Below are positions 48,302 through 60,300 of a stretch of DNA of 64,000 nucleotides, piece after piece (the stretch's first letter is position 1; each line of letters begins with the position of its first letter). The DNA comes from an uncultured Bacteroidales bacterium (GTDB lineage Bacteria; Bacteroidota; Bacteroidia; Bacteroidales; UBA932): assembly GCA_947630665.1 (NCBI GenBank), contig CANRID010000005.1, forward strand, positions 1 through 64,000, read 5' to 3'. The translations under genes were made by a program, and so were the position numbers. The notes beneath the pieces were generated by a model. It made no database searches. It was not told the origin of the DNA and saw only the letters and a list, made by a program, of their open reading frames with translations.

Positions 48302-50008
48302 TCATTTCTTTTCCAATATTAAACCGGCTCTCAGAACCTGTGTATTAGGCAACACGCCTCCGTTAGGGGCGGTTAAATAACCCAGTATGGTATTGATCAT
48401 CGGCATGCTCGGTGCAAGATCCGGCATGAACATACCCAGCAATGGCACAAACGTTTTTACAACCCCCACTACGCCTATAATCGTCTCGGTCTCCAGCGTC
48501 ACTGTCGTCGCATTTCCGGTTACATTACATGTCAGTGGAATACCGGTCAGCAACAGATTATTGGGATCCCATGCTTTGGTAGCGGTCCTATTGGAAGCGC
48601 TCATCATACCCCCCATCAACTTGACCAGATTCGGGAATACGAATAACTGATCCCCGCATACATAATACATGAGGATATCGTCTGCCAGGGTTTCCTCGCT
48701 TTCGTTTACTTTAATCACCGTCGCATCGATATAACCGTTGGATTTGAATTCCAGCTTCCTCAACTGAGGCGCATATTGTCCCAGAAGAGCATTGCCCATC
48801 CGGTTGACCATCGTCGCAGGTATTGTCTGAGGAATCATCATCTTGAGACTGTCCGGAACATAATTGTAAACGGAATCCGGAATTTGAATATCGGCACCTT
48901 GATATTGGAATATGACATCGCCCATCGGCCCGTTCATTTTCACTCCCCATACACCTACCAAATCGCTGGTGATTTCATAATCAAAAGAAATGGTCATTAC
49001 CCCGTCCGAAGTTACGGTACCCTTCGCAGAGGCTTTGAATTTATAAGTGTCGTTTGCCGTATTTCCCTCAAAAGAATAAGTTCCCGTAGCGGCGTCCTCT
49101 TCCATTTTGACAGGAATAACGATAGCATCACTACCATCCTCCAGTGCCAAGAACGGCCCTCGAATGGCAATTTCGGCGTCCGTGGCGGATGACGGGTTGA
49201 AAGCCCTGATAGTGCATACGTGATCCGTATCCTCCTTGCCGTTATAGGTCATTTTCAGAGTTTCTCCCGTATACCTATTATAAAACAATTTCTTCCATCC
49301 GGATGTAGTCAATTCGATATCCAATTTACCGGCGGTAAGGGTAGCATGTACGGTAACCAGAAATCCGGGTTCCCTCTCTGCAGATCCATCGAAAACATAC
49401 TTAGCAGTTCCGTCATAGGAATAAGTTACCGGCACTTCAACGTCCGTGCCCAACGGATAATAGAGATTCTCAAAAACAAGGGTAGCCTCGGAATTGGAAC
49501 TTGCAATCAGTTCTACAGGGTTCGGATCTATCTCATCGATGGTATTTATCTTCAGCGACAGACTGTCACCTGTATATATATTGGATATCTCATTCCATCC
49601 GGAAGTAGTCAGGTTCACCGTCAATCCGTACTTCCCGGTAGCATCTGTCCTTATGGTACCTGTCGCCTTAATCGCCATCCAAGGCTCCGGATTATCCTTG
49701 GTTTTAGGATTATCCAAAGAGGTCTCTCCCGTAAAAGTAAAAGAGTTTTCGCTTTCTTCTTTCAATACCACATCAATCTTAACGGCATCCGAATATCCGC
49801 TTATCACATTCCTCAAAGTCAAGATGCCGGAATTTTCACCGGTAGCTACAAAATCTGCGGATCCGCCCACCGTCGTGTTATTAACGGTAATGGCCGTGTT
49901 CTCAAATGTCGGCGGAATATTTTTCCATGCCGGGTCGTCCTTTTCGCAGGACACGAAAATTGAAAAAGAGCACAAAAGTACCCATAGCAGCAAACAATTT
50001 TTTTTCAT
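48302..50008 (-). CDS. lipoprotein with repeated beta domains (DUF4925-like)
   Basis: MKKNCLLLWVLLCSFSIFVSCEKDD lipobox; repeated ..LTTSGWKKLFYNRYTGETLKMTYNGKED.. units; start set at internal Met 50008. Confidence 0.55.
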   Translation of the reverse strand: MKKNCLLLWVLLCSFSIFVSCEKDDPAWKNIPPTFENTAITVNNTTVGGSADFVATGENSGILTLRNVISGYSDAVKIDVVLKEESENSFTFTGETSLDNPKTKDNPEPWMAIKATGTIRTDATGKYGLTVNLTTSGWNEISNIYTGDSLSLKINTIDEIDPNPVELIASSNSEATLVFENLYYPLGTDVEVPVTYSYDGTAKYVFDGSAEREPGFLVTVHATLTAGKLDIELTTSGWKKLFYNRYTGETLKMTYNGKEDTDHVCTIRAFNPSSATDAEIAIRGPFLALEDGSDAIVIPVKMEEDAATGTYSFEGNTANDTYKFKASAKGTVTSDGVMTISFDYEITSDLVGVWGVKMNGPMGDVIFQYQGADIQIPDSVYNYVPDSLKMMIPQTIPATMVNRMGNALLGQYAPQLRKLEFKSNGYIDATVIKVNESEETLADDILMYYVCGDQLFVFPNLVKLMGGMMSASNRTATKAWDPNNLLLTGIPLTCNVTGNATTVTLETETIIGVVGVVKTFVPLLGMFMPDLAPSMPMINTILGYLTAPNGGVLPNTQVLRAGLILEKK

Positions 50009-50317
50009 ACTATAGATCATGTTGGTTAATATTATCAATATCTTATTGTAAAACAAAGAATACACATCAATTTACGACCTATGAAGTAAGGTCTTTCCGA
50101 TTCTTTTTTACAGGGACAAAGATAGGGCTTTTCAGAAGACATCTACAAGCTCCATTTGACGATTTTTATGTTCCGAATTTAATATTTTATGTCTTTTGAG
50201 AGAAGAAAAAGGCTGTTTTTACAATCTATTTTTATAGAAATTTAAAATTCAGAAAAAATGATTAAATTTGCGAATCATTAATTCGATTATGATATTCTTG
50301 TACGAATAACAACGCTT

Positions 50318-51442
50318 ATGAAACCGAACCGAATCCTCCTCCTTGCAGCCCTCTCCCTGCTATTGCCGGGAGCCTGCATAAAAACCGAACTGAAAAATAC
50401 CGAGGCAGACATCATCAAATGTATTTTACCGGAAGATATACTGAAATCGGAGCCGAAAATCACCAATACGGATATAATGGTGCTGATATTTCCTGACAAG
50501 GCGGATATTACCCGCCTTTCTCCCAAGTTCGAACTGACGCCCGGGGCCAGCATCAATCCGCCGTCGGGAACGGAACGGAACTTCTCCAATCCGCAGACTT
50601 ATGAGGTTACATCCGAAGACGGACAATGGAAAAAAGTATATTCTCTGCGGATAACCACCGCCGAAATGCCGACCCGTTTCGATTTCGAGAATTGGGAAAA
50701 GGACACAACCGGTCGATATGAATTTCCTTACGAAATCGGGCAGGAGGAGAACGGCCAGCAGAAACGTTTGGATATCTGGGATTCCGGGAATGCGGGATTC
50801 GCGCTGACCGGAGGGGGATCTACTCCCGACAAATACCCGACCTGTTCCACTACCGACGCTTATTCGGGCAAATTCGCCTTAAAATTGGAAACCCGCGCCA
50901 CGGGGAGCTTCGGAGCCAATTTGAAGATGCCCATTGCTCCCGGCAACCTGTTCATCGGCAAGTTCGAAGCGGAAAATGCCACCAGAGAACCGCTTAAGGC
51001 GACCAAGTTCGGAGGAATGCCGTTCACCAAAAAACCCGTCGCATTCCGGGGATATTACCGCTATATTTCCGGAGGAAATGTCACCGATAACAAAGGGAAT
51101 TTGGTAATACCTCCGAAACGGGATCAGGGAAATATTTACGCCGTATTATACGAAACGGATGAAAACACTCCTTACCTCGACGGAACAAACGGCCAGACCT
51201 CCCCGAATATCATCGCCAGGGCGGTGCTGGATAATCTGGAAGAGGGAGGAAAGGGATACACTCCTTTCGATATCCGGTTCGAATACCTGAAACCTTTCGA
51301 TCCGGAAAAATCGAAAAATTCAAAATACAATATTTCCATGGTATTTACCTCCAGCATCAGGGGAGACATTTTTGAAGGAGCCGTAGGAAGCACTTTGTAT
51401 GTAGATCAGATAGAAATCGTAACCGAAGGGGCGGAGGAATAA
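50318..51442 (+). CDS. PCMD-domain-like lipoprotein
   Basis: Lipobox LSLLLPGAC; FDFENWEKDTTGRYEFPYEIG...WDSGNAGFALTGGG...YPTCSTTDAYSGKFALKLET; C-terminal GAVGSTLYVDQIEIV. Confidence 0.7.
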   Translation: MKPNRILLLAALSLLLPGACIKTELKNTEADIIKCILPEDILKSEPKITNTDIMVLIFPDKADITRLSPKFELTPGASINPPSGTERNFSNPQTYEVTSEDGQWKKVYSLRITTAEMPTRFDFENWEKDTTGRYEFPYEIGQEENGQQKRLDIWDSGNAGFALTGGGSTPDKYPTCSTTDAYSGKFALKLETRATGSFGANLKMPIAPGNLFIGKFEAENATREPLKATKFGGMPFTKKPVAFRGYYRYISGGNVTDNKGNLVIPPKRDQGNIYAVLYETDENTPYLDGTNGQTSPNIIARAVLDNLEEGGKGYTPFDIRFEYLKPFDPEKSKNSKYNISMVFTSSIRGDIFEGAVGSTLYVDQIEIVTEGAEE

Positions 51443-51472
51443 CATAATATCAACAAACCAATACGACTGACC

Positions 51473-52213
51473 ATGAATGTAAAGAGAATAGCCGGCCTGG
51501 CGCTGGCGCTGCTGATAGCGGTTGCGGGTTCGGCCCAGAAGAAATACGAATACCGGGTAAAGGCCGGATTTAACGTAGGAGGAACCTCTCCCCTGCCGAT
51601 CCCGGCCGAAATACGGAAAATCAAATCCTTCTCCCCTACCATGAACTTCTCCATAGAGGGGAATGTCATACGGCATCTCGACGAGAAATGGGGCGTCATG
51701 ACGGGACTGAGGTTCGAGACCAAGGGAATGTCCACCCATGCCAGGGTAAAAAACTATTCGTTGGTAATAGACGTCAGCCAGGGAGATGAAACAGGGACTA
51801 TCGAAGGCGTATTTACAGGAGATGTAAAAACGGAAGTCAAAAACGAATATATCACGCTTCCTTTGCTGGCTGCCCGGCGGGTAAGTGAACGCTGGTTCCT
51901 TAAAGCCGGACCTTATTTTTCATATTTGATAAAAGGAGGATTCAACGGATCGGCATACGATGGTTATATCCGCGACCAGAACCCTGTCGGGAATAAGGTA
52001 GGAGTGGAAACTTCTACTTACGATTTCTCAGATGATATCACGGGGTTCGACTGGGGCGGGGAATTCGGAGCGGAATGGAAAGCCTATTCCCATCTTTCCG
52101 TATATGGAGATCTCACCTGGTCTGCAAAATCCATTTTCAAAAAAGGATTTAGAAGCATAGGATTCAATATGTACAATATTTATCTGAACTTGGGCTTCGC
52201 ATACGTATTTTAG
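51473..52213 (+). CDS. outer membrane beta-barrel (PorT-like) protein
   Basis: Signal peptide, YRVKAGFNVGG..., ends NLGFAYVF. Confidence 0.7.
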   Translation: MNVKRIAGLALALLIAVAGSAQKKYEYRVKAGFNVGGTSPLPIPAEIRKIKSFSPTMNFSIEGNVIRHLDEKWGVMTGLRFETKGMSTHARVKNYSLVIDVSQGDETGTIEGVFTGDVKTEVKNEYITLPLLAARRVSERWFLKAGPYFSYLIKGGFNGSAYDGYIRDQNPVGNKVGVETSTYDFSDDITGFDWGGEFGAEWKAYSHLSVYGDLTWSAKSIFKKGFRSIGFNMYNIYLNLGFAYVF

Positions 52214-52252
52214 AAAAATCCGCCTTACGATTTGTAAGTGAAAAATTATTGC

Positions 52253-52260
52253 TATATTTG
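52253..52260 (+). promoter_or_regulatory. -7 box (TATATTTG) of leu leader; -33 TTTG at 52231-52234
   Basis: TTTG and TAnnTTTG spaced ~18 bp, 50 bp upstream of the leader peptide. Confidence 0.6.
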
Positions 52261-52310
52261 TACCGCATTTGGGTTACCCTTATGGCATTTAAGTTTGTTT
52301 ACAGAAGAGC

Positions 52311-52391
52311 ATGAAACGTTTCCGATTATCCCTATCCCTGCGACTGCTGCTCGTTTCCCCGAGGAGACAGTACTTCTGCATGGATAAATAA
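52311..52391 (+). CDS. leucine-rich leader peptide (MKRFRLSLSLRLLLVSPRRQYFCMDK*)
   Basis: 26-aa ORF with 6 Leu codons within codons 6-14, followed by a terminator and leuA; not in ORF track. Confidence 0.8.
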   Translation: MKRFRLSLSLRLLLVSPRRQYFCMDK

Positions 52392-52413
52392 ACCGGTACG
52401 TGCAAAAATATGG

Positions 52414-52446
52414 AAGGCTGTCTTACATTAAGGCAGCCTTTTTTAT
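52414..52446 (+). terminator. attenuator terminator upstream of leuA
   Basis: AAGGCTGTCTTA-CAT-TAAGGCAGCCTT (12 bp with one G-U) + TTTTTT. Confidence 0.9.
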
Positions 52447-52520
52447 TGACATCTTGTAAAAACAAATTACACTTACAAATTGTAACTAAATCTACAAATA
52501 AAGTAACAATTTAACAAATT

Positions 52521-54017
52521 ATGGAGCAAAAAGTCTATATTTTTGACACAACCCTCCGAGATGGAGAGCAAGTACCCGGCTGCCAACTTAATACTATCGA
52601 AAAAATAGAGCTTGCTAAATCACTGGAGCTGTTAAAAGTAGATATTATAGAATGCGGGTTCCCGGTTTCCAGCCCCGGAGATTTTCAATCGGTGGTAGAA
52701 ATCTCGAAAAATGTTACCGAGCCGGTGATCTGCGCCCTGACCCGCGCCGTGGAAAAAGACATAGATGCAGCGGCAGACGCCCTTCATTTCGCCCGAAGGA
52801 AAAGAATCCATACCGGGATAGGCACTTCCGATCCTCATATTAAATATAAATTCAATTCCAATCGGGAAGAAATTATCGAAAGAGCCGTCAATGCGGTCCG
52901 GTATGCCCGGAAATTCGTGGATGACGTGGAATTTTACGCGGAAGATGCCGGACGGACGGAAAACGAATATCTGGCACGCGTAGTGGAAGCCGTCATCAAG
53001 GCCGGAACCACCGTAGTGAACATCCCCGACACCACCGGCTACTGCACGCCATGGGAATACGGGGAAAAGATCAGATTCCTGATGGAGAATGTTCCCAATA
53101 TAGACAAGGCCATTCTTTCCACCCACTGTCATAACGACCTGGGAATGGCTACGGCCAATACGCTGTCGGGAATCATGAACGGCGCCCGTCAGGTGGAAGT
53201 AACTATAAACGGAATCGGGGAGCGGGCCGGCAATACCTCTTTGGAAGAAGTGGTCATGATTCTGCGCAGCCGGAAAGACCTTCCTTTTTATACGGATGTG
53301 GATACCAAACAAATCTATAAGAATTCCCGCTTAGTTTCCACCCTCATGCGGATGCCCGTCCAACCCAATAAAGCCATCGTAGGACGGAATGCATTCGCCC
53401 ATTCGTCCGGAATCCATCAGGACGGAGTGCTGAAAAATAAAGAGAGCTACGAAATCATAAATCCGATGGATGTAGGGGTCAATGACTCGGTAATCGCCCT
53501 TACCGCCCGCAGCGGACGTGCGGCATTAAACCATCATTATCAGCGGTTGGGCATAGAACTCACTCCGGAAGAGCTGGACCATGCCTACGAAAAATTCCTG
53601 CTGCTGGCAGACACTAAAAAAGATGTGAACGACAGCGACCTGCTGATTATCGTGGGAGTGAACCGGAACGAAGCCCAACGGAAAATCCGCCTGAAATTCC
53701 TCCAGGTAATTTGCGGAAAGAATTCGGTCCCGATGGCTACCGTAAAACTGAATATCGACGGGGAAATCTGCCAGGCTACCGCATCCGGCAACGGTCCCAT
53801 CGATGCCGCTTTCACCGCCGTAAAAAAGCTCATCAACCGGAAGATCATAGTGGAGGAGTTCCTGGTCCAGGCTATTACCCGCGGCTGTAACGATGTAGGA
53901 AAAGTACACGTGCAGGTAGAAAACCGGGGACACCTTTATTACGGCTTCTCTGCGAATACGGACATCGTAACCGCCTCGGTAGAGGCCTTTGTGGATGCGA
54001 TCTCCAAATTCATTTAA
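52521..54017 (+). CDS. leuA: 2-isopropylmalate synthase
   Basis: [49 protein letters not shown]. Confidence 0.94.
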   Translation: MEQKVYIFDTTLRDGEQVPGCQLNTIEKIELAKSLELLKVDIIECGFPVSSPGDFQSVVEISKNVTEPVICALTRAVEKDIDAAADALHFARRKRIHTGIGTSDPHIKYKFNSNREEIIERAVNAVRYARKFVDDVEFYAEDAGRTENEYLARVVEAVIKAGTTVVNIPDTTGYCTPWEYGEKIRFLMENVPNIDKAILSTHCHNDLGMATANTLSGIMNGARQVEVTINGIGERAGNTSLEEVVMILRSRKDLPFYTDVDTKQIYKNSRLVSTLMRMPVQPNKAIVGRNAFAHSSGIHQDGVLKNKESYEIINPMDVGVNDSVIALTARSGRAALNHHYQRLGIELTPEELDHAYEKFLLLADTKKDVNDSDLLIIVGVNRNEAQRKIRLKFLQVICGKNSVPMATVKLNIDGEICQATASGNGPIDAAFTAVKKLINRKIIVEEFLVQAITRGCNDVGKVHVQVENRGHLYYGFSANTDIVTASVEAFVDAISKFI

Positions 54018-54066
54018 ACGCCCCCGAAAACGAATCGATATTTACACAATATAAAACGGCATACGA

Positions 54067-55473
54067 ATGGCTAAAACATTATTCGATAAAATCTGGGAAA
54101 CCCATATCGTGCGGCAAATTCCCGACGGTCCTTCCCAATTATACATTGACCGCCACTTTATCCATGAAGTGACCTCACCCCAAGCCTTCCAGGGCCTTAA
54201 ACAAAAAGGAGTGGGAGTTTTCCGCCCCGGGCAGACCTTCGCCACCTGCGACCATAACATTCCCACGCGGGATCAGGAAAAGCCCATACAAGACGAATCC
54301 TGCCGGCAGCCGGTAGAAACCCTCGAAAGAAATTGTCGGGAATACGGCATCACCTATTTCCCGATGCTCGACCCTGCCCACGGCATCGTACATGTCATCG
54401 GACCCGAACAAGGAATCACCCAGCCGGGCATGACCATCGTCTGCGGCGACAGCCACACGGCCACCCACGGGGCTTTCGGCTCTATCGCCTTTGGTATAGG
54501 GACGAGCGAAGTGGAAATGGTACTGGCTACGCAAACCCTCCTGCAATACAAGCCCAAACAAATGCGTATCACCCTCGACGGAAAGTTGGACGAGTATGTT
54601 ACCCCTAAGGATGTAATCCTGTACATCATTTCCCGATTAGGGACATCGGGAGGAACCGGCTATTTCGTAGAATATGCAGGAGAGGTATTCCGGAACATGA
54701 GCATGGAAGGGAGAATGACCGTATGCAACATGAGTATAGAGATGGGTGCCCGCGGAGGGATGATAGCCCCGGACCGTATCACTTTCGAATACCTTAAAGG
54801 CAGAAAATACGCTCCCTCCGATGTTTCTGCCGTTGCCGGTGAGGAAGATCCGTTCTCTTTGGCCGTTAAAGAATGGAGCAGGCTCCGTTCGGATGAAGAT
54901 GCCCGCTTCGATAAGGAAGTCTCGTTCCGGGCGGAAGAGATCCGGCCGATGATTACTTACGGTACGGATCCCGGACGCGGAATCGCCATCGACGACGTCA
55001 TTCCGGCCTGCGATGAAAGCGGACGGAAAGGACTCCGCTACATGGATTTTTGCGAAGGCGAGAAAATGATCGGGAAAAAAGTGGATTATATATTTGTCGG
55101 GAGCTGCACCAACGGCCGCATCGAAGATTTCAGAGCATTCGCCAAGTTAGTCGAAGGGAAAAAGAAGGCTCCTTATACGACTGTCTGGTTGGTACCCGGC
55201 TCCGCAGAGGTAAGAAGGCAAATGAAAGAAGAGGGGCTGGACCGGATTCTGGAAGAGGCGGGGTTCGAATTAAGGCAACCGGGCTGTTCGGCCTGTCTGG
55301 CGATGAACGAAGATAAAATACCGGCCGGAGAATACGCCCTTTCCACTTCCAACCGGAATTTTGAAGGGAGACAAGGCCCGGGAGCCCGGACCATGCTGTG
55401 CGGACCGTTAGTTGCCGCTGCATCGGCACTGACGGGCGTAATCACCGACCCGAGAACCATGCGGACGAAATAA
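54067..55473 (+). CDS. leuC: 3-isopropylmalate dehydratase large subunit
   Basis: [58 protein letters not shown]. Confidence 0.96.
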   Translation: MAKTLFDKIWETHIVRQIPDGPSQLYIDRHFIHEVTSPQAFQGLKQKGVGVFRPGQTFATCDHNIPTRDQEKPIQDESCRQPVETLERNCREYGITYFPMLDPAHGIVHVIGPEQGITQPGMTIVCGDSHTATHGAFGSIAFGIGTSEVEMVLATQTLLQYKPKQMRITLDGKLDEYVTPKDVILYIISRLGTSGGTGYFVEYAGEVFRNMSMEGRMTVCNMSIEMGARGGMIAPDRITFEYLKGRKYAPSDVSAVAGEEDPFSLAVKEWSRLRSDEDARFDKEVSFRAEEIRPMITYGTDPGRGIAIDDVIPACDESGRKGLRYMDFCEGEKMIGKKVDYIFVGSCTNGRIEDFRAFAKLVEGKKKAPYTTVWLVPGSAEVRRQMKEEGLDRILEEAGFELRQPGCSACLAMNEDKIPAGEYALSTSNRNFEGRQGPGARTMLCGPLVAAASALTGVITDPRTMRTK

Positions 55474-55512
55474 AAAAACATATCATCCAATTAAAAGATA
55501 AAACGGTAAGAC

Positions 55513-56139
55513 ATGTCATTTGAAAAAATAAATATCATCCAATCTCCCGTGGTAGCCACGCCGGTAGAAAATATAGATACCGATCAGATCATTCCCGCCC
55601 GCTTCCTTAAAAGCACGAGCCGGGAAGGATTCGGCAAAGTGCTGTTTATGGACTGGCGATTCGGTCCCGACAACAAACTGATAACGGATTCCGTATTCGC
55701 TCTCGCCCCTCCTCATGCACGGATCTTGGTAGCCGGCAAGAATTTCGGATGCGGCTCCAGCCGGGAGCATGCGGCATGGGCTTTGGTGGATTACGGATTC
55801 AGAGCCGTAGTTTCCAGCTTTTTCGCAGACATATTCCGCAACAATGCCCTCAACAATGGTCTGTTGCCCGTACAGGTAAGCGAAGATTTTCTGGCCGCCC
55901 TGTTCCGGGAGCATAAAAAGAATCCGCTGACAGAGCTTAAAATCGACCTCCCGCACAAAACCGTGGAAATTATAAGGACCCTCCCGACAGGAAAAACGGA
56001 ATCCTGCCTCCGGGAATCATTTCCTATCGGGGAATACAAGCAGCAATGCCTGATGAACGGGCAGCAGGATATAGATTATCTGATAAGCAGCCGGCCTTTT
56101 ATAGAAGCATACGAACTCGGTCGGACGCAAAAAGCGTAA
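55513..56139 (+). CDS. leuD: 3-isopropylmalate dehydratase small subunit
   Basis: NIDTDQIIPARFLKS, AGKNFGCGSSREHAAWAL. Confidence 0.96.
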   Translation: MSFEKINIIQSPVVATPVENIDTDQIIPARFLKSTSREGFGKVLFMDWRFGPDNKLITDSVFALAPPHARILVAGKNFGCGSSREHAAWALVDYGFRAVVSSFFADIFRNNALNNGLLPVQVSEDFLAALFREHKKNPLTELKIDLPHKTVEIIRTLPTGKTESCLRESFPIGEYKQQCLMNGQQDIDYLISSRPFIEAYELGRTQKA

Positions 56140-56164
56140 CTACAATCGATAAACAATAAAACAG

Positions 56165-57253
56165 ATGAAAAAAAATATAGCAGTACTCCCCGGAGATGGT
56201 ATCGGCCCAGAGGTCATCGCGCAGGCCGTCAATACTTTAAAAGCGATTGCGCAGAAATTCGGACATACGTTCTGTTTCGAATATGCAGAAATAGGAGGAT
56301 GCGCCATAGATAAATACGGCGAGCCTTATCCGGCCGCCACCCATGAATTATGTATGAAAAGCGATGCGATCCTGTTCGGCGCCATCGGGGATCCTAAATA
56401 CGATATGGACCCGCAGGCGAAAGTACGTCCCGAACAAGGCTTGCTGAAAATGCGCAAAAGTCTGGGTTTGTTCGCCAATCTGCGGCCTATCCGGCCATTC
56501 CCCGCCTTGCTGGACCGTTCCCCTTTAAAAAAGGAAAGGATTGCAGGAGCAGACATGATGATCGTACGCGAGCTGACGGGAGGCTTGTATTTCGGAGAAC
56601 CCAGAGGCCGCAACGAAAGCGGTACGACAGCTTTCGATACCTGTATATACAGCAAGGAAGAAATCTCCCGGGTGGCTGTCCGGGCTTTCGAGCTGGCAGG
56701 TCTGAGGAAGAATCATGTAACGCTGGTGGACAAAGCCAACGTACTCGCCACTTCCAGGTTATGGAGAGAAACGGTCAAGGCGCTCCGGGATGAGAAATAC
56801 CCGCAGATAAAACTGGATTACATGTTTGTAGATAATGCCGCCATGCAATTGGTAACGGCCCCCGGGTATTTCGATGTCCTGCTGACGGAAAATCTTTTCG
56901 GGGATATTCTCAGCGATGAAGCCGGCGTAATTACCGGCTCCATCGGACTGCTTCCCTCCGCCTCGGCGGGAGAGAGTGTCTCATTGTATGAACCCATTCA
57001 CGGATCGTACCCGCAGGCGGCCGGAAAAAACACCGCCAATCCCGTAGCCGCCATTTTGTCGGGAGCCATGTTGCTGGAATACTCTTTCGGAATGCAAAAA
57101 GAAGCGGAAGCCGTTACGGACGCTTGTGCAAGGGCAATAGAAAACGGAATCGTAACGGAAGACCTGGCGGCAGGCGGCAAAGCATTTTCCACCTCGGAGG
57201 TCGGAGAGTATATCTGTAAAGCCGTTATGGGAAAACAGGTAACGCCTTTCTGA
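56165..57253 (+). CDS. leuB: 3-isopropylmalate dehydrogenase
   Basis: VLPGDGIGPEVIAQAV, LTGGLYFGEPRG, NLFGDILSDEAGVITGSIGLLPSAS. Confidence 0.96.
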   Translation: MKKNIAVLPGDGIGPEVIAQAVNTLKAIAQKFGHTFCFEYAEIGGCAIDKYGEPYPAATHELCMKSDAILFGAIGDPKYDMDPQAKVRPEQGLLKMRKSLGLFANLRPIRPFPALLDRSPLKKERIAGADMMIVRELTGGLYFGEPRGRNESGTTAFDTCIYSKEEISRVAVRAFELAGLRKNHVTLVDKANVLATSRLWRETVKALRDEKYPQIKLDYMFVDNAAMQLVTAPGYFDVLLTENLFGDILSDEAGVITGSIGLLPSASAGESVSLYEPIHGSYPQAAGKNTANPVAAILSGAMLLEYSFGMQKEAEAVTDACARAIENGIVTEDLAAGGKAFSTSEVGEYICKAVMGKQVTPF

Positions 57254-57325
57254 ATTCGTTGATTTTCTTGAAGAAAGGCATAATGATAGAACCATCTATA
57301 AAATCAAAGCCATAGAAGTTTTGTT

Positions 57326-60300
57326 CTATAATCTGTTTACGATGCAGGATTGTCTTTTTTTAAGAACCAGGCACGGCAGGATAAATACCAAAACGAATAG
57401 AGACATGAGAAGGCCTCCGATTGTCCCTAATGCCAAAGCGAACCAAAATGACTCCTTGGATATGGATAGAATCATCGGGAGGAAACCGACTATGGTAGAA
57501 ACAACTGTCAGTAGTATGGCTTTGATTTTATATTTGAATGACATTATATATAAATCAAAAGCGGTGTCGCCGGCGTTATTATCGTGTAAGCGTGTATTAT
57601 AGTCATATAGGATATAAATAGCTGCATTCACCGTAAGACCGCTCAATAATATAAACGACGCCAGTCCTCCCTGATCGAATTTCATGGCAGAAAAGAAGAA
57701 AGTCAAAAAGACCCCTATAAAACTGAACGGAATAGTCAGAATGACTGCAAATGGAATTTTCAACGAATTGAACAGGACGGATGTTATTACGAATATTACC
57801 CCGAATACAATAATCAGGGCCAAAACAGTTGTCGGGTAGTCCAACTCCTGGGATTCTTTCTCATCATCAACAAACTCTAATTTATAACCTTGTGGTACAA
57901 TCCTGTTCATCCTTTCTACCAACGGTTCTACAAACTTACGTCCATTATCATAACTGCCACGGTAAGGAAATTGCAGCCAAATGACATATTCTCTGTTTTC
58001 CCGGACAATAGACTGGGCTTGCTTTCTCTTTTCCAAGGAAACATAATCAGATAATTTTACAGTTTGATCTTGAACCCAAAGCGGCATATTCAGCAATTGC
58101 CATAAATCATACTGTCCGGATTGTTTTGAAGTCTGAACCACTTTTACTATTTTATCCGACACAGATATCGTTCCTGCATATTCTTGACGGCTAAGCAGTT
58201 GAGAGATAGCCTTTACAAATAAATCGATAGAAATTCCTGCGTGTGATATTTTTTGATAATCCGGAACCAGCTCGTATTCAAAGTAATCATTTTTCCTTCT
58301 TGAGATTTCGGAATTTATGGATATATTATTTATACGAGGATGAGTCGTCAGACTGTCGGATAATTTATAGGCAATCGATACCAATTCATCATAATTATAA
58401 CCCGATAATTTTATTTTGAATTCGCCCGGCGATACCATTACGCTATTGGTATAATTAAGAGCCTCTATTCCGGTAATAGACCAAGTGGCGGCTCCGAGCA
58501 GAGAGGATACTATGATTGCCTCGGATTGTATTTGTTCGGGTACGCCATTGGCAATAGCTTCTTTTGTGAAGAAAATCCGGGCTATCAGCCGTCCGGGGAA
58601 AACAGTAGTCTGATAATTCCGTATTCCGTCAAATCCGGCTATAAAGTCTTCTACATTATGCGCAATCCTGTCACTTTGCTCTATCGTACTGCCGTCGGGC
58701 AATATAGCTGCCATAGTCACAATCGGCTCCTTTACCTCACGGTTGAAATATTCTCCCGCATAAACGAACTTGTCGAATAACCACCAGCTACCGACAAAAA
58801 GGATGGCCATACAAGCAATAATCAAATACCTAAAGCGTATGCTCGTCTTAATGTATGCCTTATAAAGTCGCCACACATAAGAATTCACCGCTGAAATACC
58901 TTGGAGATATTTCCTGTTCTTCTTTTGCAATTGTATGTAATTCAACAGGGAAGGTATCAACCACAATGCAACCGCCACCGAGATGCCTAAATTAATCGCC
59001 ACGACCAATGCAAAATCGATCAGACTTAGTCTTGTGGTTTCATCTAATACAAATAATATACTTAATGCCCCGATAGTAGTAAGAGTCGCCGCTAAAATAG
59101 GTATGATTGCTTTTATCGTTCCTTTATGACGAATATGCTCGATCATGACAATGGAATTGTCAATTATCAAGTTAAAAGAAACGGTAATACCGGCCAGTGA
59201 GTATATATTTATTTCTATCCCCAGTAGGTAAAAAACACACACGGCCAAAAGAAGATTAGCCGATAATGCTATGGAAATAATTAAAACGTACCTGATGCTT
59301 AGAGTCGTTATCCATACAAATAACAATAAAATACCCAATGTTATACATGACCGGTAGATCAAAGTTTCCAATTCATGCCACAAATACTCTGAGGCATTAT
59401 AAGTCACCTCTATTTTAAAATCGTCAGGCAGCGATTCTCGAATCGACTTTAATTGTTCCTCAATTTTCCTTGACACCATAAGCTGATTGTAACCCGGGCT
59501 CAAGGCTATATTGCAATATACGGCGTTCTGTCCATTCATCCGGAAGATAACGGATTTTGACAAATCCTTGACGGTGATTTTGCAAATATCCTTCAGCCGC
59601 AGGATTCCATTATCATTATTCGCGACCACGATATTTTTCAAATCCTCATTCTTTAAACCGTCGGTAAGTATTTTGGCATTAAATGAGGTAGAATCATTTT
59701 CAATTCGCCCTAATTCGACCGACATGCCTTGGAGACGGATGGATTCAATGATATCATCTTTGGCCACTCCAAATCTTTCCAGGATTTCATTATCAAATAT
59801 CAACTCGATGGTTTGATTTGAATTTAACTGAACAGCAACATCTTCCACCCCTTCGACCGTTATTAGTTTAGGAGTTATGTTTTCCGTTGCATATTCGACA
59901 ATCTCATGATCCGGTATTGGAGCATAGAATGCCAACGAAACAAAAGGGATGTTATTATCTTCATCATTCAATCCTACCATCTGAATATGCGGATAGGATA
60001 TTCCGGTTGGCATATCCGGCCAGATTTGCCGTAATAACGTGGTAATATGAAATTTAGAAGTCGGAATGTCGGCCGTGTTGTCAAATGATAAAGTGATGGT
60101 TCCCGTATTTTCCTTAGAAACAGATGAAACATTTTCCACTCCTTTTACATGACTGAGAACGCCTTCCAATTTGGAGGTTATATCCCGCTCAACAGTCCTT
60201 GGCGAAGCATCAGGCAAGGAATATGACACGGATATTGCCGGTTTATTGCGTGACGGCGTCAGCCTTAAAGAAATATGGAACAGCAATAGCACTCCCAGCA

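Noticed and set aside
49220-49963. 247-aa ORF antisense to the DUF4925-like lipoprotein
   Set aside because: Shadow frame of a signal-peptide-bearing gene; no independent support.
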